A DNA stretch of 64,000 nt from Planctomycetaceae bacterium (GCA_016794985.1 JAEUIQ010000068.1:1-64000), one strand, 5' to 3'; counted from the stretch's first letter, positions 16,047-26,455 are shown. Made by a program: numbers and translations. Notes: generated by a model not told the origin, from the sequence alone.

Positions 16047-18272
16047 TTACAATTGCAGACACGATCGACGCCGACGAACAACCGCGCCGCCCAGCCCCAC
16101 TCCGACCAGCAACAATGATGTTGGCTCTGGAACAGCCGTCAACGTAATCGAATCGCCACCATAGTTGATTTGCCAGAAATTGTTTCCGTCCGAAAAAGTT
16201 GCACCTTGTGCATAATTTGCAAAAAAGCCCGTTCGAGAATTGTACGTGGCAATTGTCAATTCTTGTCCCAAAGTCACTAGGCTATTATCGAGACTAATTA
16301 GACTAAGATTCCCACCCACCAAATCGAGGTGGCCAGTGATATTGATCGTGTCGGAATCCGGGAAGAAAGAGTTGGCGTCGATTTCAACTGCAAACGTCGA
16401 TCCATCCATAAATGAAACGTCGCCGGTCAAGCCAAGATCACCAATCGACATGCCCGGTCCAATCACGCCTCCATTGGCAACATTTATCGTCTGTGCCGTA
16501 AAGAACCCAGTGCCGGATATTTTGCCCTCGATATTGATAACGTTGGCCTGAACGCCACCGTGAACTTGTAGTACTCCGCCGCTACCCACATCGATCGTAG
16601 AGCTGCTGGTTCCCAACGAACCGAATGCCGACACTATCAATACCCCAGCCGCGACTTCAGTGCCCCCACCATAGTTGTTTGAGTTGTTCAGCGTGACCGT
16701 GCCTCCGGTGGATTTCGTTAATTTGGCTGCCGCACCGGATAACTTGACACCAACCGTGCCGCTGGCAACGGCAAAAGAAGAGCCCGTTAGAGTTCCGGAA
16801 CCTGAGATCGATCCCGAAGTTAAAGTGACGTTACCAACGGTATCGGAGTTGGTTCCGAGTGCCAAAGTTCCACCTTCAATAGTCACCGCACCCGAATTGG
16901 AGAGTGTGTTTGTCGCATGGTTCAAGCGTAGCGTTCCAGCTTTGATCGTCGTGCCTCCGGTGTAAGTATTGGAGCCACCCAGTTCTTGCACCCCACCCCC
17001 CGTTTTCACCAAGGCAATCGCTCCTTCAATAGTTCCCGAATTCGCAGCCGTGGCTGTTCCAAACGTGTGAGTGGATCCGGTTGCCGCGTTGATCGTCAAA
17101 GTCGCAGCTGTGCTGGAGTAAACTCGGTTTGTAATCGGATTAATGTTGGTTCCAGAGTTGGAGCGAAGTCCAGCAATTTGCTGGTTCCGGCCGTTGAGAT
17201 CCAAATGCCCTAGATCAGAGCCGGCAGCTTGTCCGAGTGACACTACCGTGCCGGTCGGCAAACGGTTGTCACCATTTCGTAGGCGCAGTGTCCCGCTTCG
17301 AACCGTCGTGGTACCGGTATAAGTGTTTGCGCCGCCTAGCTCCAAAGTTCCCAAGCCCGCTTTGGTGAATCCAAAACTACCGCCACTCTCACCCAAAGGC
17401 CCTTCCAATATTACCGTTCTCGGAATTGTCAACGTTCGATTACCCGTCAAAGTACCGGCAGCACTAAATGTCAGTGTCCCGGAGAATGTCTCAGAAACAT
17501 CACCCAGAGTAGCGCTACCGCCAATCACGTAGTCATTTAATATCGTTTGGGATAAAGTGCTAACGGACGAAATAGCTCCGGAATTGATTTTCAAAGTTCC
17601 AGTGCCAAAATGTGAGTAGGTAATATTCCCTACGGTACCAAGTGAAGCCGATCCAATTCGGATGAACCCGCCGTTGATCGAAGTTCCTCCCGAATACGTG
17701 TTAAGCCCGGTGAGGTAAATCGAACCCGTTCCCAAGCCCGTGAGATTTAGCGAATTAACGCCCACGATTCGCGAAGCAACCCTAATACTTCCACTGCTAT
17801 CGGTACGAATGGTATTGGTGACGCTATTCCCAAGTTCTAGGTCAAGTCTGTAGTTAGGCGAATTGGAAATAAGAAGGTTATGGGTCCCTGCGTTACGAAT
17901 GATTACGTATGGCTCACTGTTCACACTTGTGCCGTTGAGCCGCAATGTTAAGTGCGCAAACGTAGAGTTATTTGTGAGTACTCGATCAACTGAGCTGTTG
18001 TAAGAAATCGCCCCCAGGTAGTACGTTCCGCCCGTACCCAAGTTGATGCCAATCGTACTCTGTGACATGTTATCGAACGTGGCCAGACCAGTGCTACCTG
18101 AGTTGGTAGAACTTCCTGCAATTGTGAACGAATTCCAGTTTGCGCCGTTCAACCATTCGCCGTTGGCATTGCCGGCCCAAGTTCCATTTTGGGCCAGCAC
18201 AGTCGAACGGTAACTTGTCAACAATACGAACAAGAACAGCCATCGCAGGCAAATTGCATTAGTCTGGTACAT
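16047..18272 (-). CDS. Exported beta-strand-repeat protein with PEP-CTERM anchor
   Basis: A 741-residue surface protein. The start at 18272 has GGAG six bases upstream and gives a signal peptide ending near TVLAQ; the frame is open 30 codons further. The body is a Gly/Thr/Ser-rich beta helix with at least four autotransporter-associated (PATR) repeats, for example NTYTGGTTIKAGTLRL and NTYTGTTTVRSGTLRL. The C terminus ends AVPEPTSLLLVGVGLGGA then VVRRRRS: the PEP motif, hydrophobic span and basic tail of an exosortase sorting signal. There is no autotransporter barrel. It is probably cleaved and attached to the surface or matrix. The binding partner is unknown. Confidence 0.88.
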   Translation of the reverse strand: MYQTNAICLRWLFLFVLLTSYRSTVLAQNGTWAGNANGEWLNGANWNSFTIAGSSTNSGSTGLATFDNMSQSTIGINLGTGGTYYLGAISYNSSVDRVLTNNSTFAHLTLRLNGTSVNSEPYVIIRNAGTHNLLISNSPNYRLDLELGNSVTNTIRTDSSGSIRVASRIVGVNSLNLTGLGTGSIYLTGLNTYSGGTSINGGFIRIGSASLGTVGNITYSHFGTGTLKINSGAISSVSTLSQTILNDYVIGGSATLGDVSETFSGTLTFSAAGTLTGNRTLTIPRTVILEGPLGESGGSFGFTKAGLGTLELGGANTYTGTTTVRSGTLRLRNGDNRLPTGTVVSLGQAAGSDLGHLDLNGRNQQIAGLRSNSGTNINPITNRVYSSTAATLTINAATGSTHTFGTATAANSGTIEGAIALVKTGGGVQELGGSNTYTGGTTIKAGTLRLNHATNTLSNSGAVTIEGGTLALGTNSDTVGNVTLTSGSISGSGTLTGSSFAVASGTVGVKLSGAAAKLTKSTGGTVTLNNSNNYGGGTEVAAGVLIVSAFGSLGTSSSTIDVGSGGVLQVHGGVQANVINIEGKISGTGFFTAQTINVANGGVIGPGMSIGDLGLTGDVSFMDGSTFAVEIDANSFFPDSDTINITGHLDLVGGNLSLISLDNSLVTLGQELTIATYNSRTGFFANYAQGATFSDGNNFWQINYGGDSITLTAVPEPTSLLLVGVGLGGAVVRRRRSCLQL

Positions 18273-18620
18273 GGTTAGTCTCCAGCTTTGGTACGGGGGG
18301 GGTAAGGAAGGACACGCCATCAAATCTTGGCGGCGGAACAATTCTCCGGTTCGCACCAGCATCCTAGATGGCGTCTCGTTTTATTGACGGGTTGCGTACA
18401 CAGTAATCAAGAGAAAAATTGTTTTCAAGCACTGAAACGAACTCGGTATTCACACGAATTCGTTGATTGCAGCATTAGACCGGCTGAGACAGGCTTGAGC
18501 TTGGGTTTGACGCAAAAACACAGGGCAGGGCATGGGGCCAAGTGCAATACCATCCGATGAGTTGCCCACGAACCACGTTTGCCACAAACTTAGTCCCGCG
18601 AAAAACATAAACGCTTGTAT
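18273..18620. other. Gene-free stretch before the tsf terminator
   Basis: It holds the upstream region of the PEP-CTERM gene (- strand) and the downstream region of tsf. I see no gene, no strong hairpin and no confident promoter in it. Confidence 0.5.
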
Positions 18621-18656
18621 AAAAAAAGCTCGGCTGAGCTACTGCCCAACCGAGCT
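18621..18656 (-). terminator. Rho-independent terminator of tsf
   Basis: On the - strand AGCTCGG and CCGAGCT enclose a 16-base loop and are followed by seven T. It lies about 50 bases after the tsf stop codon. Confidence 0.85.
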
Positions 18657-18705
18657 GCTATTGTTGCGGGCAAACGGTGGTTGACCGTGCGCCAACAGAT
18701 AACGC

Positions 18706-19683
18706 TTAGCTAACCGAAACTCGTTTGAATTCGATCAATTCGCCGCCAAACTCTTTAATCGCCTTTTCGACCGTCTTGGTTTCATCCAAGACATAGAATT
18801 GGCTCAGCAAACAGCGTTCTTGATCCAACAGGGTGTTGTCGGCGATAAACCGTTCCAACTTGCCGGGCAGGATCTTGTCCCAAATTTTCTCTGGCTTGCC
18901 TTCCGCTGCCAATTCGGCTTTGATTTCGGCTTCGACTTGCGCCATCACTGCGGGGGTCATTTGACGGCGACTGGCGAAGCGAGGTACGTTCTTGAGCGGC
19001 TTGCCCAAGCGAGCTCGATCTTCGTTCTCGGTGATGATCCGACTGCGCAACGATTCGGCCTCGGTCTCGACAAACGCGGGATCGAATTCGTCCGGAGTCA
19101 TGCCAACCGGATTCATCGCGGCGATGTGCATGGCCAACTTGCGATAGAAGTCGGCTGCGTCGGCCTTGCCGCCATCCTTGAAGGAGACGATCACGCCGAT
19201 CTTCGAACCGGCGTGAATGTAGGACGCCAGTTTTTCGCCTTTGACCAGGAAATAACCAGAGACTTCCACCTTTTCACCAGTTTTGCCTGTTTGTTCCACC
19301 AGCTTCTCGGCAACCGTTCCACCCTCCATAGGCAATGCCAACAATTCGTCTCGAGTCGTGGGCTTGCCAGCCATCGCCACGGCTGCCACTCGATTCACAA
19401 AATCAACAAACAATTCGTTCTTGGCCACGAAATCGGTTTCGCAGCCGATGCCCAAGATCACACCTTCCGTCGCTGTCCCATTCAATAGGGTCGCAACAAC
19501 TCCTTCGGTCGTGGTTCGATCGGCTCGTTTGGCAGCGACTTTTTGCCCCTTCTTGCGAAGAATTTCAATCGCAGCATCAAAGTCGCCGCCCGATTCTTGC
19601 AAGGCTTCCTTGCAATCCATCATGCCGGCCCCGGTGATCTTGCGCAGTTCGCTAACGGCCTTTGCGGAAATAGGTTCTGACAT
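18706..19683 (-). CDS. tsf: Translation elongation factor Ts
   Basis: Exchanges GDP for GTP on EF-Tu in the cytoplasm. The start at 19683 gives MSEPISAKAVSELRKITGAG, followed by the signature MMDCKEALQES and LRKKG; an upstream extension of 29 codons has no such signal. The UBA-like domain (1-55) is followed by the core with TDFVAKNELFVDFVNRVA and the C-terminal CLLSQFYVLDETKTVEKAI. At 325 residues it is somewhat longer than the 280-300 typical of the family. It lies 296 bases downstream of rpsB on the same strand, the usual rpsB-tsf order, but a terminator lies between them. Confidence 0.96.
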   Translation of the reverse strand: MSEPISAKAVSELRKITGAGMMDCKEALQESGGDFDAAIEILRKKGQKVAAKRADRTTTEGVVATLLNGTATEGVILGIGCETDFVAKNELFVDFVNRVAAVAMAGKPTTRDELLALPMEGGTVAEKLVEQTGKTGEKVEVSGYFLVKGEKLASYIHAGSKIGVIVSFKDGGKADAADFYRKLAMHIAAMNPVGMTPDEFDPAFVETEAESLRSRIITENEDRARLGKPLKNVPRFASRRQMTPAVMAQVEAEIKAELAAEGKPEKIWDKILPGKLERFIADNTLLDQERCLLSQFYVLDETKTVEKAIKEFGGELIEFKRVSVS

Positions 19684-19936
19684 AAGTTTCTCTTTCTTCA
19701 ACGGAATTGGCCAACGAAGTGGACACTTCAATGGGAACCATGGTTCAGTTGGAAGGCACTCGCTTGCCAACTCACCACATGCAGTTCATTAAACATCATG
19801 TGTTGGAAACGACGGCTAGGATCGCCTGGACGATTGCCGGTATGGCTTTACATCAAACTGGAAACACGTCCCAAAGCATCAGACCTTAGGAAGTGGGGCC
19901 GCTGTCAAATCCAACGGCCCGCTATTTCCACGATTG

Positions 19937-19966
19937 AAAAAATCGAGCTCGCTTATTGAAACGAGC
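19937..19966 (-). terminator. Terminator-like hairpin after rpsB
   Basis: On the - strand GCTCG pairs with CGAGC around TTTCAATAAG, and a run of six T follows shortly. The stem is short (5 bases), so it may only partly stop transcription into tsf. Confidence 0.55.
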
Positions 19967-19979
19967 CCGAAGGTTCAGA

Positions 19980-20735
19980 CTAACCCTTGGCTTCCGCAAC
20001 CGCCTTGGACTTGGACGGAGCTGACTCGTTGCCTTCTTGCTTCTGGGTCAGGTCCTTAGCGCCCGAGATAACCGCATCCGCCAAATGGGATAGGATCAAC
20101 TCGATCGAGCGAATACCGTCGTCGTTGCCTGGGATCGGCAGATCGACCAACTTTGGATCGCAGTCGGTGTCGATCAACGCCACCGTGGTGATCCCCAGAG
20201 CCCGTGCCTCCATGAGGGTGTTCTTTTCTTTCTTCGGGTCAACTATGACGATGGCACCCGGCAATCGGTTCAACTTTCGCAAGCCGTTGAGGTTGCGATA
20301 CATCTTGCGATACTCGCGAGTCAACGAAGATTGCATCTTCTTCGAGTAGTCCTTCAACTTCTCACCGCCGCGAATATCTTCCAGTTCTTCCAAGCGACCC
20401 ATCCGCGAGAAAATCGTACGGAAGTTCGTCAACGTGCCACCCAACCAACGTTGGTTCACGTAAGGCATGCCGCAACGCGAGGCTTCTTGTTCGACAACAT
20501 CCGAAGCTTGACGCTTGGTCCCCACAAACAGGACCAAGCTTCCACCACTGGCGACCTTGGCCAAGAATTTTTTAGCCCGCAACAAACCGCGCACGGTTTC
20601 CCGAATATCGATAATATGAATCTGGTTCTTCCGCCCATAGATGAACGGTGCCATCTTGGGATTCCAGCGACTAGCGCGGTGACCGTAGTGTACGCCACAC
20701 TCGATCAATTGATTCAACAGTTCTTTTGCGTCCAT
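19980..20735 (-). CDS. rpsB: 30S ribosomal protein S2
   Basis: A component of the small ribosomal subunit. The start at 20735 gives [20 protein letters not shown], the standard S2 opening; the frame extends 25 codons upstream without family similarity. Conserved segments include [48 protein letters not shown] and [13 protein letters not shown]. Length 251 residues, with a short Lys/Ala-rich tail. It is followed on the same strand by tsf, as in most bacteria. A long leader lies upstream and holds a strong hairpin (20973-20998). Confidence 0.97.
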   Translation of the reverse strand: MDAKELLNQLIECGVHYGHRASRWNPKMAPFIYGRKNQIHIIDIRETVRGLLRAKKFLAKVASGGSLVLFVGTKRQASDVVEQEASRCGMPYVNQRWLGGTLTNFRTIFSRMGRLEELEDIRGGEKLKDYSKKMQSSLTREYRKMYRNLNGLRKLNRLPGAIVIVDPKKEKNTLMEARALGITTVALIDTDCDPKLVDLPIPGNDDGIRSIELILSHLADAVISGAKDLTQKQEGNESAPSKSKAVAEAKG

Positions 20736-20972
20736 CGTCAACAACTCTTTCTGGTTGAACGTCAGCCATGGTTCCCAGCGACGAATCATCGATTCGCCCT
20801 GAGCCCGCACACGGAAGTCCGAGCACGTCGATCCTTACCAGAGGCTGAACCAAGTCGCTGAACTTCGTCGCAAAACTAAGTCGTCGCAAAACGGTGTCTT
20901 TGCCGGCCTCGGAGAATCGAAAGGATCAATTCAACAAATTGGGGTTTGGGTCCACTAAAGAACCCGGCTTTT

Positions 20973-20998
20973 CACCGCCGAAAACAGCTTCGGCGGTG
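20973..20998. promoter_or_regulatory. Perfect 10-bp hairpin in the rpsB/M48 intergenic region
   Basis: CACCGCCGAA and TTCGGCGGTG flank the loop AACAGC. No T run follows on either strand, so it is not a classical terminator. It lies about 240 bases upstream of rpsB and 95 bases upstream of the M48 gene, between divergent genes, and could act in either leader. Confidence 0.5.
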
Positions 20999-21092
20999 GG
21001 AATTCAAGCCGAAAGGGTAGCAGCTGCCTCCGGCATCGTCAATTGGCAAGTTGCTCTAGATTCAACCCGCCATTTCTGATACTCAGCCTATT

Positions 21093-22046
21093 ATGAAGCC
21101 TTCCCCACGCACAAACGCCGTCGCGAAAGCCTCCTCCCTCCCCAGGTATTCGGAAATGAGCATCTCGAAGTCATTCGACCCTTCTTACCTAAATTCCGCC
21201 TCGAGCATAAATGATTCCAAGATTCTTCGGCGAAATTTCCTTGAATCAGCCCTGGCTACCGGTGCGCTGTGGGGGTGTTTCGGCTCTTGCGGTTGCCGGT
21301 CCGTCCCTGAAACGGACCGCAAGCAGCTGCTACTACTGCCCGAATCCCAAGAACTTTCGCTAGGGGCACAAGCTTTTAGCCAGGTGACGAACGAGGCCCC
21401 CGAATCCTCGAACAAGGAAATGGCCGAAGTGGTGCGACGCGTTGGCGAACGAATTGCCAAAGAAGCCAAACGGCCCGACTATCAATGGGAGTTCAAGCTC
21501 TTGGCGTCGGAGGAGAAAAATGCGTTTTGTCTACCGGGTGGCAAGGTCGCGATCCACGAGGGGATCCTGCCAGTCTGCCAGAATGAGGCAGGCTTGGCGG
21601 TCGTGATGAGCCATGAAGTGGCTCACGCCCTGGCCCGTCACGGCGGAGAACGCATGAGCCAAAACATGGCGTCACAGGGCGTGCAACAAGTCGTCAACCG
21701 CGTGGTCAAGAAGCACGTCCCAACCCGCGAAGAACTGCTGATGCAAGCCTACGGAGTCGGCAGCCAATACCTTGTGTTGTTGCCCTACAGTCGAAAACAA
21801 GAATCCGAAGCGGACCATATCGGGCTGATGTTGATGAGCAAGTGCGGCTACGACCCGGGCGAAGCTCCGAAATTTTGGAGCCGATTCGCAAGCCTTAAAG
21901 AAGGCGGTGAACCATTCGAGTTCATGTCTACCCACCCGTCTGATCATCGGCGGCAAAGCGACTTGATGGCTTTATTGGATGAAGCCCGCCAACATTATTC
22001 GAAGAGCCCACAAATTGGATTGGGCCAAGATTTGATGCGTGCTTAA
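21093..22046 (+). CDS. M48-family metalloprotease, exported
   Basis: A 317-residue zinc peptidase of the periplasmic M48 type that degrades or processes misfolded envelope proteins. The zinc site is HEVAH (174-178) with the third ligand in ESEADHIG near 238. It also has the SHEVAHALARHGGERMS helix and the STHPSDHRR segment of the family. An N-terminal export segment, NFLESALATGALWGCFGSCG, contains cysteines that could act as a lipobox; RR precedes it, so Tat or lipoprotein export is possible. The ATG at 21156 is an equally good start. It stands alone between rpsB (divergent) and a DUF1501 gene (convergent). Confidence 0.87.
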   Translation: MKPSPRTNAVAKASSLPRYSEMSISKSFDPSYLNSASSINDSKILRRNFLESALATGALWGCFGSCGCRSVPETDRKQLLLLPESQELSLGAQAFSQVTNEAPESSNKEMAEVVRRVGERIAKEAKRPDYQWEFKLLASEEKNAFCLPGGKVAIHEGILPVCQNEAGLAVVMSHEVAHALARHGGERMSQNMASQGVQQVVNRVVKKHVPTREELLMQAYGVGSQYLVLLPYSRKQESEADHIGLMLMSKCGYDPGEAPKFWSRFASLKEGGEPFEFMSTHPSDHRRQSDLMALLDEARQHYSKSPQIGLGQDLMRA

Positions 22047-22058
22047 CGCGGACACGTC

Positions 22059-23486
22059 CTACTTCAAGATTGCCGTCAACACATTGCCGTGCACGTCTGT
22101 CAATCGGAAGTCGCGGCCGGCGTAGCGATACGTCAATCGCGTATGATCAAAGCCAAGTGTGTGCAAAATGGTGGCATGAAGATCATGAACACTGACCGGG
22201 TTCTCCAACGCTCGAAATCCGAACTCGTCGGTCGAGCCATAGACGGTTCCGCCTTTGACTCCACCGCCGGCCATCCAAACTGAAAATCCATAATGGTTGT
22301 GGTCCCGACCTTGAGCCGGATTTCCGTCACCACTCAATTCGACAGTTGGTGTGCGTCCGAACTCGCCACCCCAAATCACGAGCGTTTCATCCAACATGCC
22401 ACGTTGCTTCAAGTCGGATAACAAAGCGGCAATTGGCTGATCGATCTCGCCCGCTAACTTGCGATGTTGACCTTCGATATTGTCGTGATTGTCCCAAGGT
22501 TGTCCCGCACCATGCCACAGTTGGATGTATCGCACGCCACGTTCGAGCAGTCGCCGCGCGATCAACGTTTGGCGACCGTGGACGTGCGTGCCGTAAGCGG
22601 CCAGCGTGCCTGCCGTCTCCGAGCTCAAATCGAACGCCTCGCGAGCTTCACCTTGCATCCGAAATGCCAACTCGTAAGTTTGAATTTTGGCTTCCAATCT
22701 CGAATCGAGCACTCGGGCTTGATGGCGGCGATTCCATAACGCCATCAGATCCAACTGGCGCCGCTGTGCCGCCTGAGAAATATGTGGATGCTCGATGTTC
22801 TCAATCAGTTTGCCCAACGTTTCGTGGTTGGTGTCGACGAAGGTCCCCTGATAGGCTCCAGGCAAAAAAGCAGCTTGCCAATTCTCCGAATCTTTGATCG
22901 GTAACCCACCGGGGCACATCGCCCAAAATCCTGGCAAGTTTTCATTCTCGCTTCCCATTCCATACAGTACCCACGCCCCGACACTGGGTCGCGTCTGCAA
23001 CGAATCACCGCAATTCATCAGCATCAGCGAGGGCTCGTGATTGGGCACGGCGGCGAACATCGAGCGGATCACGGCGATGTCGTCGATATGCGCCGCCGTC
23101 TTTTCGAAGATATCACTGACTTCGATGCCCGACTCGCCATACCTTTTGAACTTGAACGGGGAAGGAAATGCGGCGCCAGTCTTTCTTTCGGTGGCCAAGG
23201 TCTCTGGCAGTACCTGCCCGGCGTATTTTTCGAGCGCTGGTTTCGGATCGAAGGTATCTACATGCGACGGGCCCCCGTTGAGGAAAAACTGAATGACTCG
23301 CTTGGCGCGACCGGGGAAATGCGGTGGCTTCGATCGCAACGGTGATGGGGTCTCGTCATTGGCAATCAATCGATCCTGAGCCAGCAGATGGCCCAAGGCC
23401 AAAGCGCCCAGCCCCAATCCCGAACGCTGCAACCAACTTCGACGATCGGGCGTCATGGATTGCGAGAACGATTCAAACTCTGCCAT
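22059..23486 (-). CDS. DUF1501 protein, Tat-exported
   Basis: A 475-residue protein of the DUF1501 family, whose fold relates to sulfatases and alkaline phosphatases. A twin-arginine signal (DRRSWLQRSGLGLGALALG) is near the start. Visible family blocks are FFLNGGPSHVDTFDPKP, WGGEFGRTPTVELSGDG, RDHNHYGFSVWMAGGGVKGG and HDLHATILHTLGFDHTRLTY. The gene starts 6 bases downstream of the cytochrome gene 23493-26432, so they form an operon, the standard planctomycete pairing. The enzymatic activity of this family is not established; hydrolysis of sulfate or phosphate esters is inference. Confidence 0.9.
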   Translation of the reverse strand: MAEFESFSQSMTPDRRSWLQRSGLGLGALALGHLLAQDRLIANDETPSPLRSKPPHFPGRAKRVIQFFLNGGPSHVDTFDPKPALEKYAGQVLPETLATERKTGAAFPSPFKFKRYGESGIEVSDIFEKTAAHIDDIAVIRSMFAAVPNHEPSLMLMNCGDSLQTRPSVGAWVLYGMGSENENLPGFWAMCPGGLPIKDSENWQAAFLPGAYQGTFVDTNHETLGKLIENIEHPHISQAAQRRQLDLMALWNRRHQARVLDSRLEAKIQTYELAFRMQGEAREAFDLSSETAGTLAAYGTHVHGRQTLIARRLLERGVRYIQLWHGAGQPWDNHDNIEGQHRKLAGEIDQPIAALLSDLKQRGMLDETLVIWGGEFGRTPTVELSGDGNPAQGRDHNHYGFSVWMAGGGVKGGTVYGSTDEFGFRALENPVSVHDLHATILHTLGFDHTRLTYRYAGRDFRLTDVHGNVLTAILK

Positions 23487-23492
23487 GGCAAT

Positions 23493-26432
23493 CTACTCAA
23501 TAAACTGAAACTCGTTGCTACTGTAAAGCACCTGGGCCAACTGAGCAAAAGGGCCCAATGAAGACTCTTGTTCTCCGTTCATGGCAGCGTCTAAAAATTC
23601 GACCGCTTCCATGACTTCTAGCTCACTTGGTTCACGTTGCAGGACTTTCCGAAACAGGTTTCGAACAGCGAGCGTCCCATCTGCTGGATGGTCGTTGGCC
23701 AACGAAATGGCAGTGGCTTGTTCGATGATAAAGGGATGATTAAGGAAAAACAGACTCTGCTGAGCTACCGTCGTTTCGCTACGCTCCGGAATATGCAAAT
23801 CCGGATTAGCAAAATCAAAACTCCGCAACAAACTTGGCAGGAACTGGCGATCCACTAAGCCGTAAATGCTGCGACGCCGCGAAAAAGGCGCCGTCCACAT
23901 CTCCACGGCTTTGCCACCAACGCGGGTGTCCAACGCGTTGTTGGTTGCCAACACCGTGTCGCGCACTTGTTCGATCGACAACCGCTGCGGACGAAAATGC
24001 CACAGCCAGCGGTTGTCTGGGTCGACGGATTTCGCTCGGGCGAGAAGGCTGGGCGAGTTCGTTCCAGCATTCGCCTGCCGAAATGTCTCAGACAACACCA
24101 TTTGTCGCAACACGGATTTGATGCTCCATCCGTTATCAATCAACTCGCTGGCTAAGTAATCGAGCAACTCTGGGTGCGAAGGCGGGTTGGCTCGCAAGCC
24201 AAAGTCGCTCGGCGTATCGACCAGTGGCTGCCCAAAAACATGTGCCCAAATCCGATTGGCCATCACGCGGGCGGTGAGTGGATTGGTCGGCGAGGCAATC
24301 GCAGCTGCCATTTCTTGCCGACCACTTCCTTGTTGAAAGGGAACACGAGTTGGCCCGCTCAATAGCGATAAGAATTGCCGTGGAACATAATCCCCTTTTC
24401 TTTGCGGATTGCCGCGACGAAAGATCTGTGGATCGACCAACGAGGAGCGATCTTGCAACACCCGGACGCGTCGATCGAGGATGTCCGCCTGCAGCGTCCA
24501 GCGTTCCATTTCGCTTTGTAGTTTCCAAAGCGATTCACAACTGGCAAAGTCCAAAAAATACTCGATTTCCACGATGGGTTCGTTGGGAACGGTACTGGGG
24601 GCGTTTTCGCCGTACAGCAATTCAAAAAAGTAAAGCTCGTCCGGTGACAGTTTCGGTGATTCGGTACCCGAACGTGAGTGCTCGAAATGCTCTCGCAGTT
24701 GGTCGCGTTTCTTAGCCAACAGATCGGCATACAACTTCACCACATCATCCGGCGAGTGGAGCGGATGGTCCAAGGCGGTCGCGACCTCGGGATGAACTTC
24801 GGCGGGCGATGCTTGCCGCAATCGAGCGCTGACCGCAGCGGCTTCGCTCGCAAACCGATCCACCGGAATCTTCAACAATTGATGCCACGGTGCGAAGAAG
24901 GGGTCGCCCGTTTGTTCGGCTCGACGCAAGTGATCTGCCCAACGATGAACAACCCACGGGAGCAAGTCCGTGGTTTTGAACAACTGCCCGAAAAGTTCAC
25001 CTGGATATTTATCCAACTCGCGTTGGGCCGCCAAGTAATCCTGTAACCGTTGCCGCGCTCGTTCGGAGGCTTCATCACACAATTTCGTATGCTGTTCTTG
25101 GTACGCCTGCGCGCGGCGCTGCAATTCGGCCAAGTATTCTGGCGGCAGCTCGGTTGTGGGTGTGATGCTTTTTTCAATCTCTTGGCAGCTGGCCATCACG
25201 CCATACAAAGAATAATAGTCAGCGGTGGGAACTGCATCGTACTTGTGATCGTGACATCTCGCGCAACCAACCGTTAAGCCCAGCAATCCACGCGTCACGA
25301 CATCGATACGATCGTCGATGATGTCGGGCTTCACACCCAGGAACCTTCGCCCCAAAGTCAGAAAGCCCATCGCTGCTAAATCGTTGGGATCGGAGGAAAT
25401 CTGATCCGCAGCAAGTTGCAGTTTGATGAACTGGTCGTACGGCAAATCGCGATTGAAAGCCGCAATGACCCAATCTCGATAAACCCAGGCATGAGTCCAG
25501 AAGCGTTCTTCCCGACCATAAACATAGCCTTTCGTATCCGAATACCGAGCCAAATCCAACCAATGTCGGGCCCAATGCTCGCCAAAATGTGGCGACGCCA
25601 AGTAAGCGTCGACTCGCTTTTCAAACGCCTGCGGGTCAGGATCGTTCACAAACTGCTCGACCTGCTCCATGGTCGGTGGCAAACCGGTCAAGATAAAACT
25701 GGCTCGTCGGAGCAATGTTCTGCGGTCGGTTCTCGGCGATGGTTCAAGCCCCGCCTGAACCAGGCGATTCATAATCGCGACATCGATCGGCGAATTGGTC
25801 CAATCACTCCACACCGGTCCGGCAGGCGTTGAGGCTGGCGACGATTGCCGCAACATTTCCAGAGTCTCGTTGTTCGGTTCGATTACCGGCCGAGACAACG
25901 GTTGGAATGCCCAATGCTCTCGGGTCGCTTGTTCGATTTGCGATTCAGCAACCACCTCCGATTCAGGCCAGACCGCACCGGACTGAATCCAATGCTCCAG
26001 CAGAACGACGTCATCCGGAGCCAACGGTGTCTCGGGAGGCATTGCCAGCGCCCCGTCGCGTTTGATCGCTCGAATCAGCAAACTAGCGTCCGCTTCATGC
26101 GGAACGATGGCGGCTCCCGATTCGCCGCCCAACAACAAGAACTTGCGATGATCCAACCGCAACCCGCCAGATTGCTCACTGGGGCCGTGGCAATCCACGC
26201 AATGCCGATGCAACAATGGACGAATCTTGGATTCAAAAAACGTCTCGTCGGTTTGGCTTTGCAAAGCAAACAACGAAGCATGGAACGGTGCGTACACCAA
26301 CACCAACCACGCGGCACTGACGACCCTGGCAAGTTCAAGCATGGAACGAAGCCGATCAACGCGATTTGTTGCGTGCATCTCACGCAACCGAGTCGCGCTT
26401 CGAATCGGAAGTTGGAACGGATCACCAGACAT
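23493..26432 (-). CDS. Surface cytochrome-type protein: PSCyt1 + DUF1549 + DUF1553
   Basis: About 979 residues from the ATG at 26432 (a GTG lies four codons upstream). An N-terminal hydrophobic signal is followed by PSCyt1 with HCVDCH, DUF1549 with HWARHWLDLARYSDTKGY and a second CxxCH (GCARCHDHKYD), and DUF1553 with NPLTARVMANRIWAHVFGQP and the C-terminal FLNHPFIIEQA. The domain order is the standard planctomycete one. It is co-directional and almost contiguous with the DUF1501 gene downstream. The spacer between DUF1549 and DUF1553 is shorter than in the 9197 protein. Probable role: heme-bearing surface protein in degradation of a complex substrate, which cannot be named from the sequence. 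Confidence 0.9.
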   Translation of the reverse strand: MSGDPFQLPIRSATRLREMHATNRVDRLRSMLELARVVSAAWLVLVYAPFHASLFALQSQTDETFFESKIRPLLHRHCVDCHGPSEQSGGLRLDHRKFLLLGGESGAAIVPHEADASLLIRAIKRDGALAMPPETPLAPDDVVLLEHWIQSGAVWPESEVVAESQIEQATREHWAFQPLSRPVIEPNNETLEMLRQSSPASTPAGPVWSDWTNSPIDVAIMNRLVQAGLEPSPRTDRRTLLRRASFILTGLPPTMEQVEQFVNDPDPQAFEKRVDAYLASPHFGEHWARHWLDLARYSDTKGYVYGREERFWTHAWVYRDWVIAAFNRDLPYDQFIKLQLAADQISSDPNDLAAMGFLTLGRRFLGVKPDIIDDRIDVVTRGLLGLTVGCARCHDHKYDAVPTADYYSLYGVMASCQEIEKSITPTTELPPEYLAELQRRAQAYQEQHTKLCDEASERARQRLQDYLAAQRELDKYPGELFGQLFKTTDLLPWVVHRWADHLRRAEQTGDPFFAPWHQLLKIPVDRFASEAAAVSARLRQASPAEVHPEVATALDHPLHSPDDVVKLYADLLAKKRDQLREHFEHSRSGTESPKLSPDELYFFELLYGENAPSTVPNEPIVEIEYFLDFASCESLWKLQSEMERWTLQADILDRRVRVLQDRSSLVDPQIFRRGNPQRKGDYVPRQFLSLLSGPTRVPFQQGSGRQEMAAAIASPTNPLTARVMANRIWAHVFGQPLVDTPSDFGLRANPPSHPELLDYLASELIDNGWSIKSVLRQMVLSETFRQANAGTNSPSLLARAKSVDPDNRWLWHFRPQRLSIEQVRDTVLATNNALDTRVGGKAVEMWTAPFSRRRSIYGLVDRQFLPSLLRSFDFANPDLHIPERSETTVAQQSLFFLNHPFIIEQATAISLANDHPADGTLAVRNLFRKVLQREPSELEVMEAVEFLDAAMNGEQESSLGPFAQLAQVLYSSNEFQFIE

Positions 26433-26455
26433 CAAAGACCACACTGTGAAACAAC

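Noticed and set aside
20456..20889. Short ORFs antisense to or upstream of rpsB
   Set aside because: They are shadows of rpsB or its leader, with no start signal.
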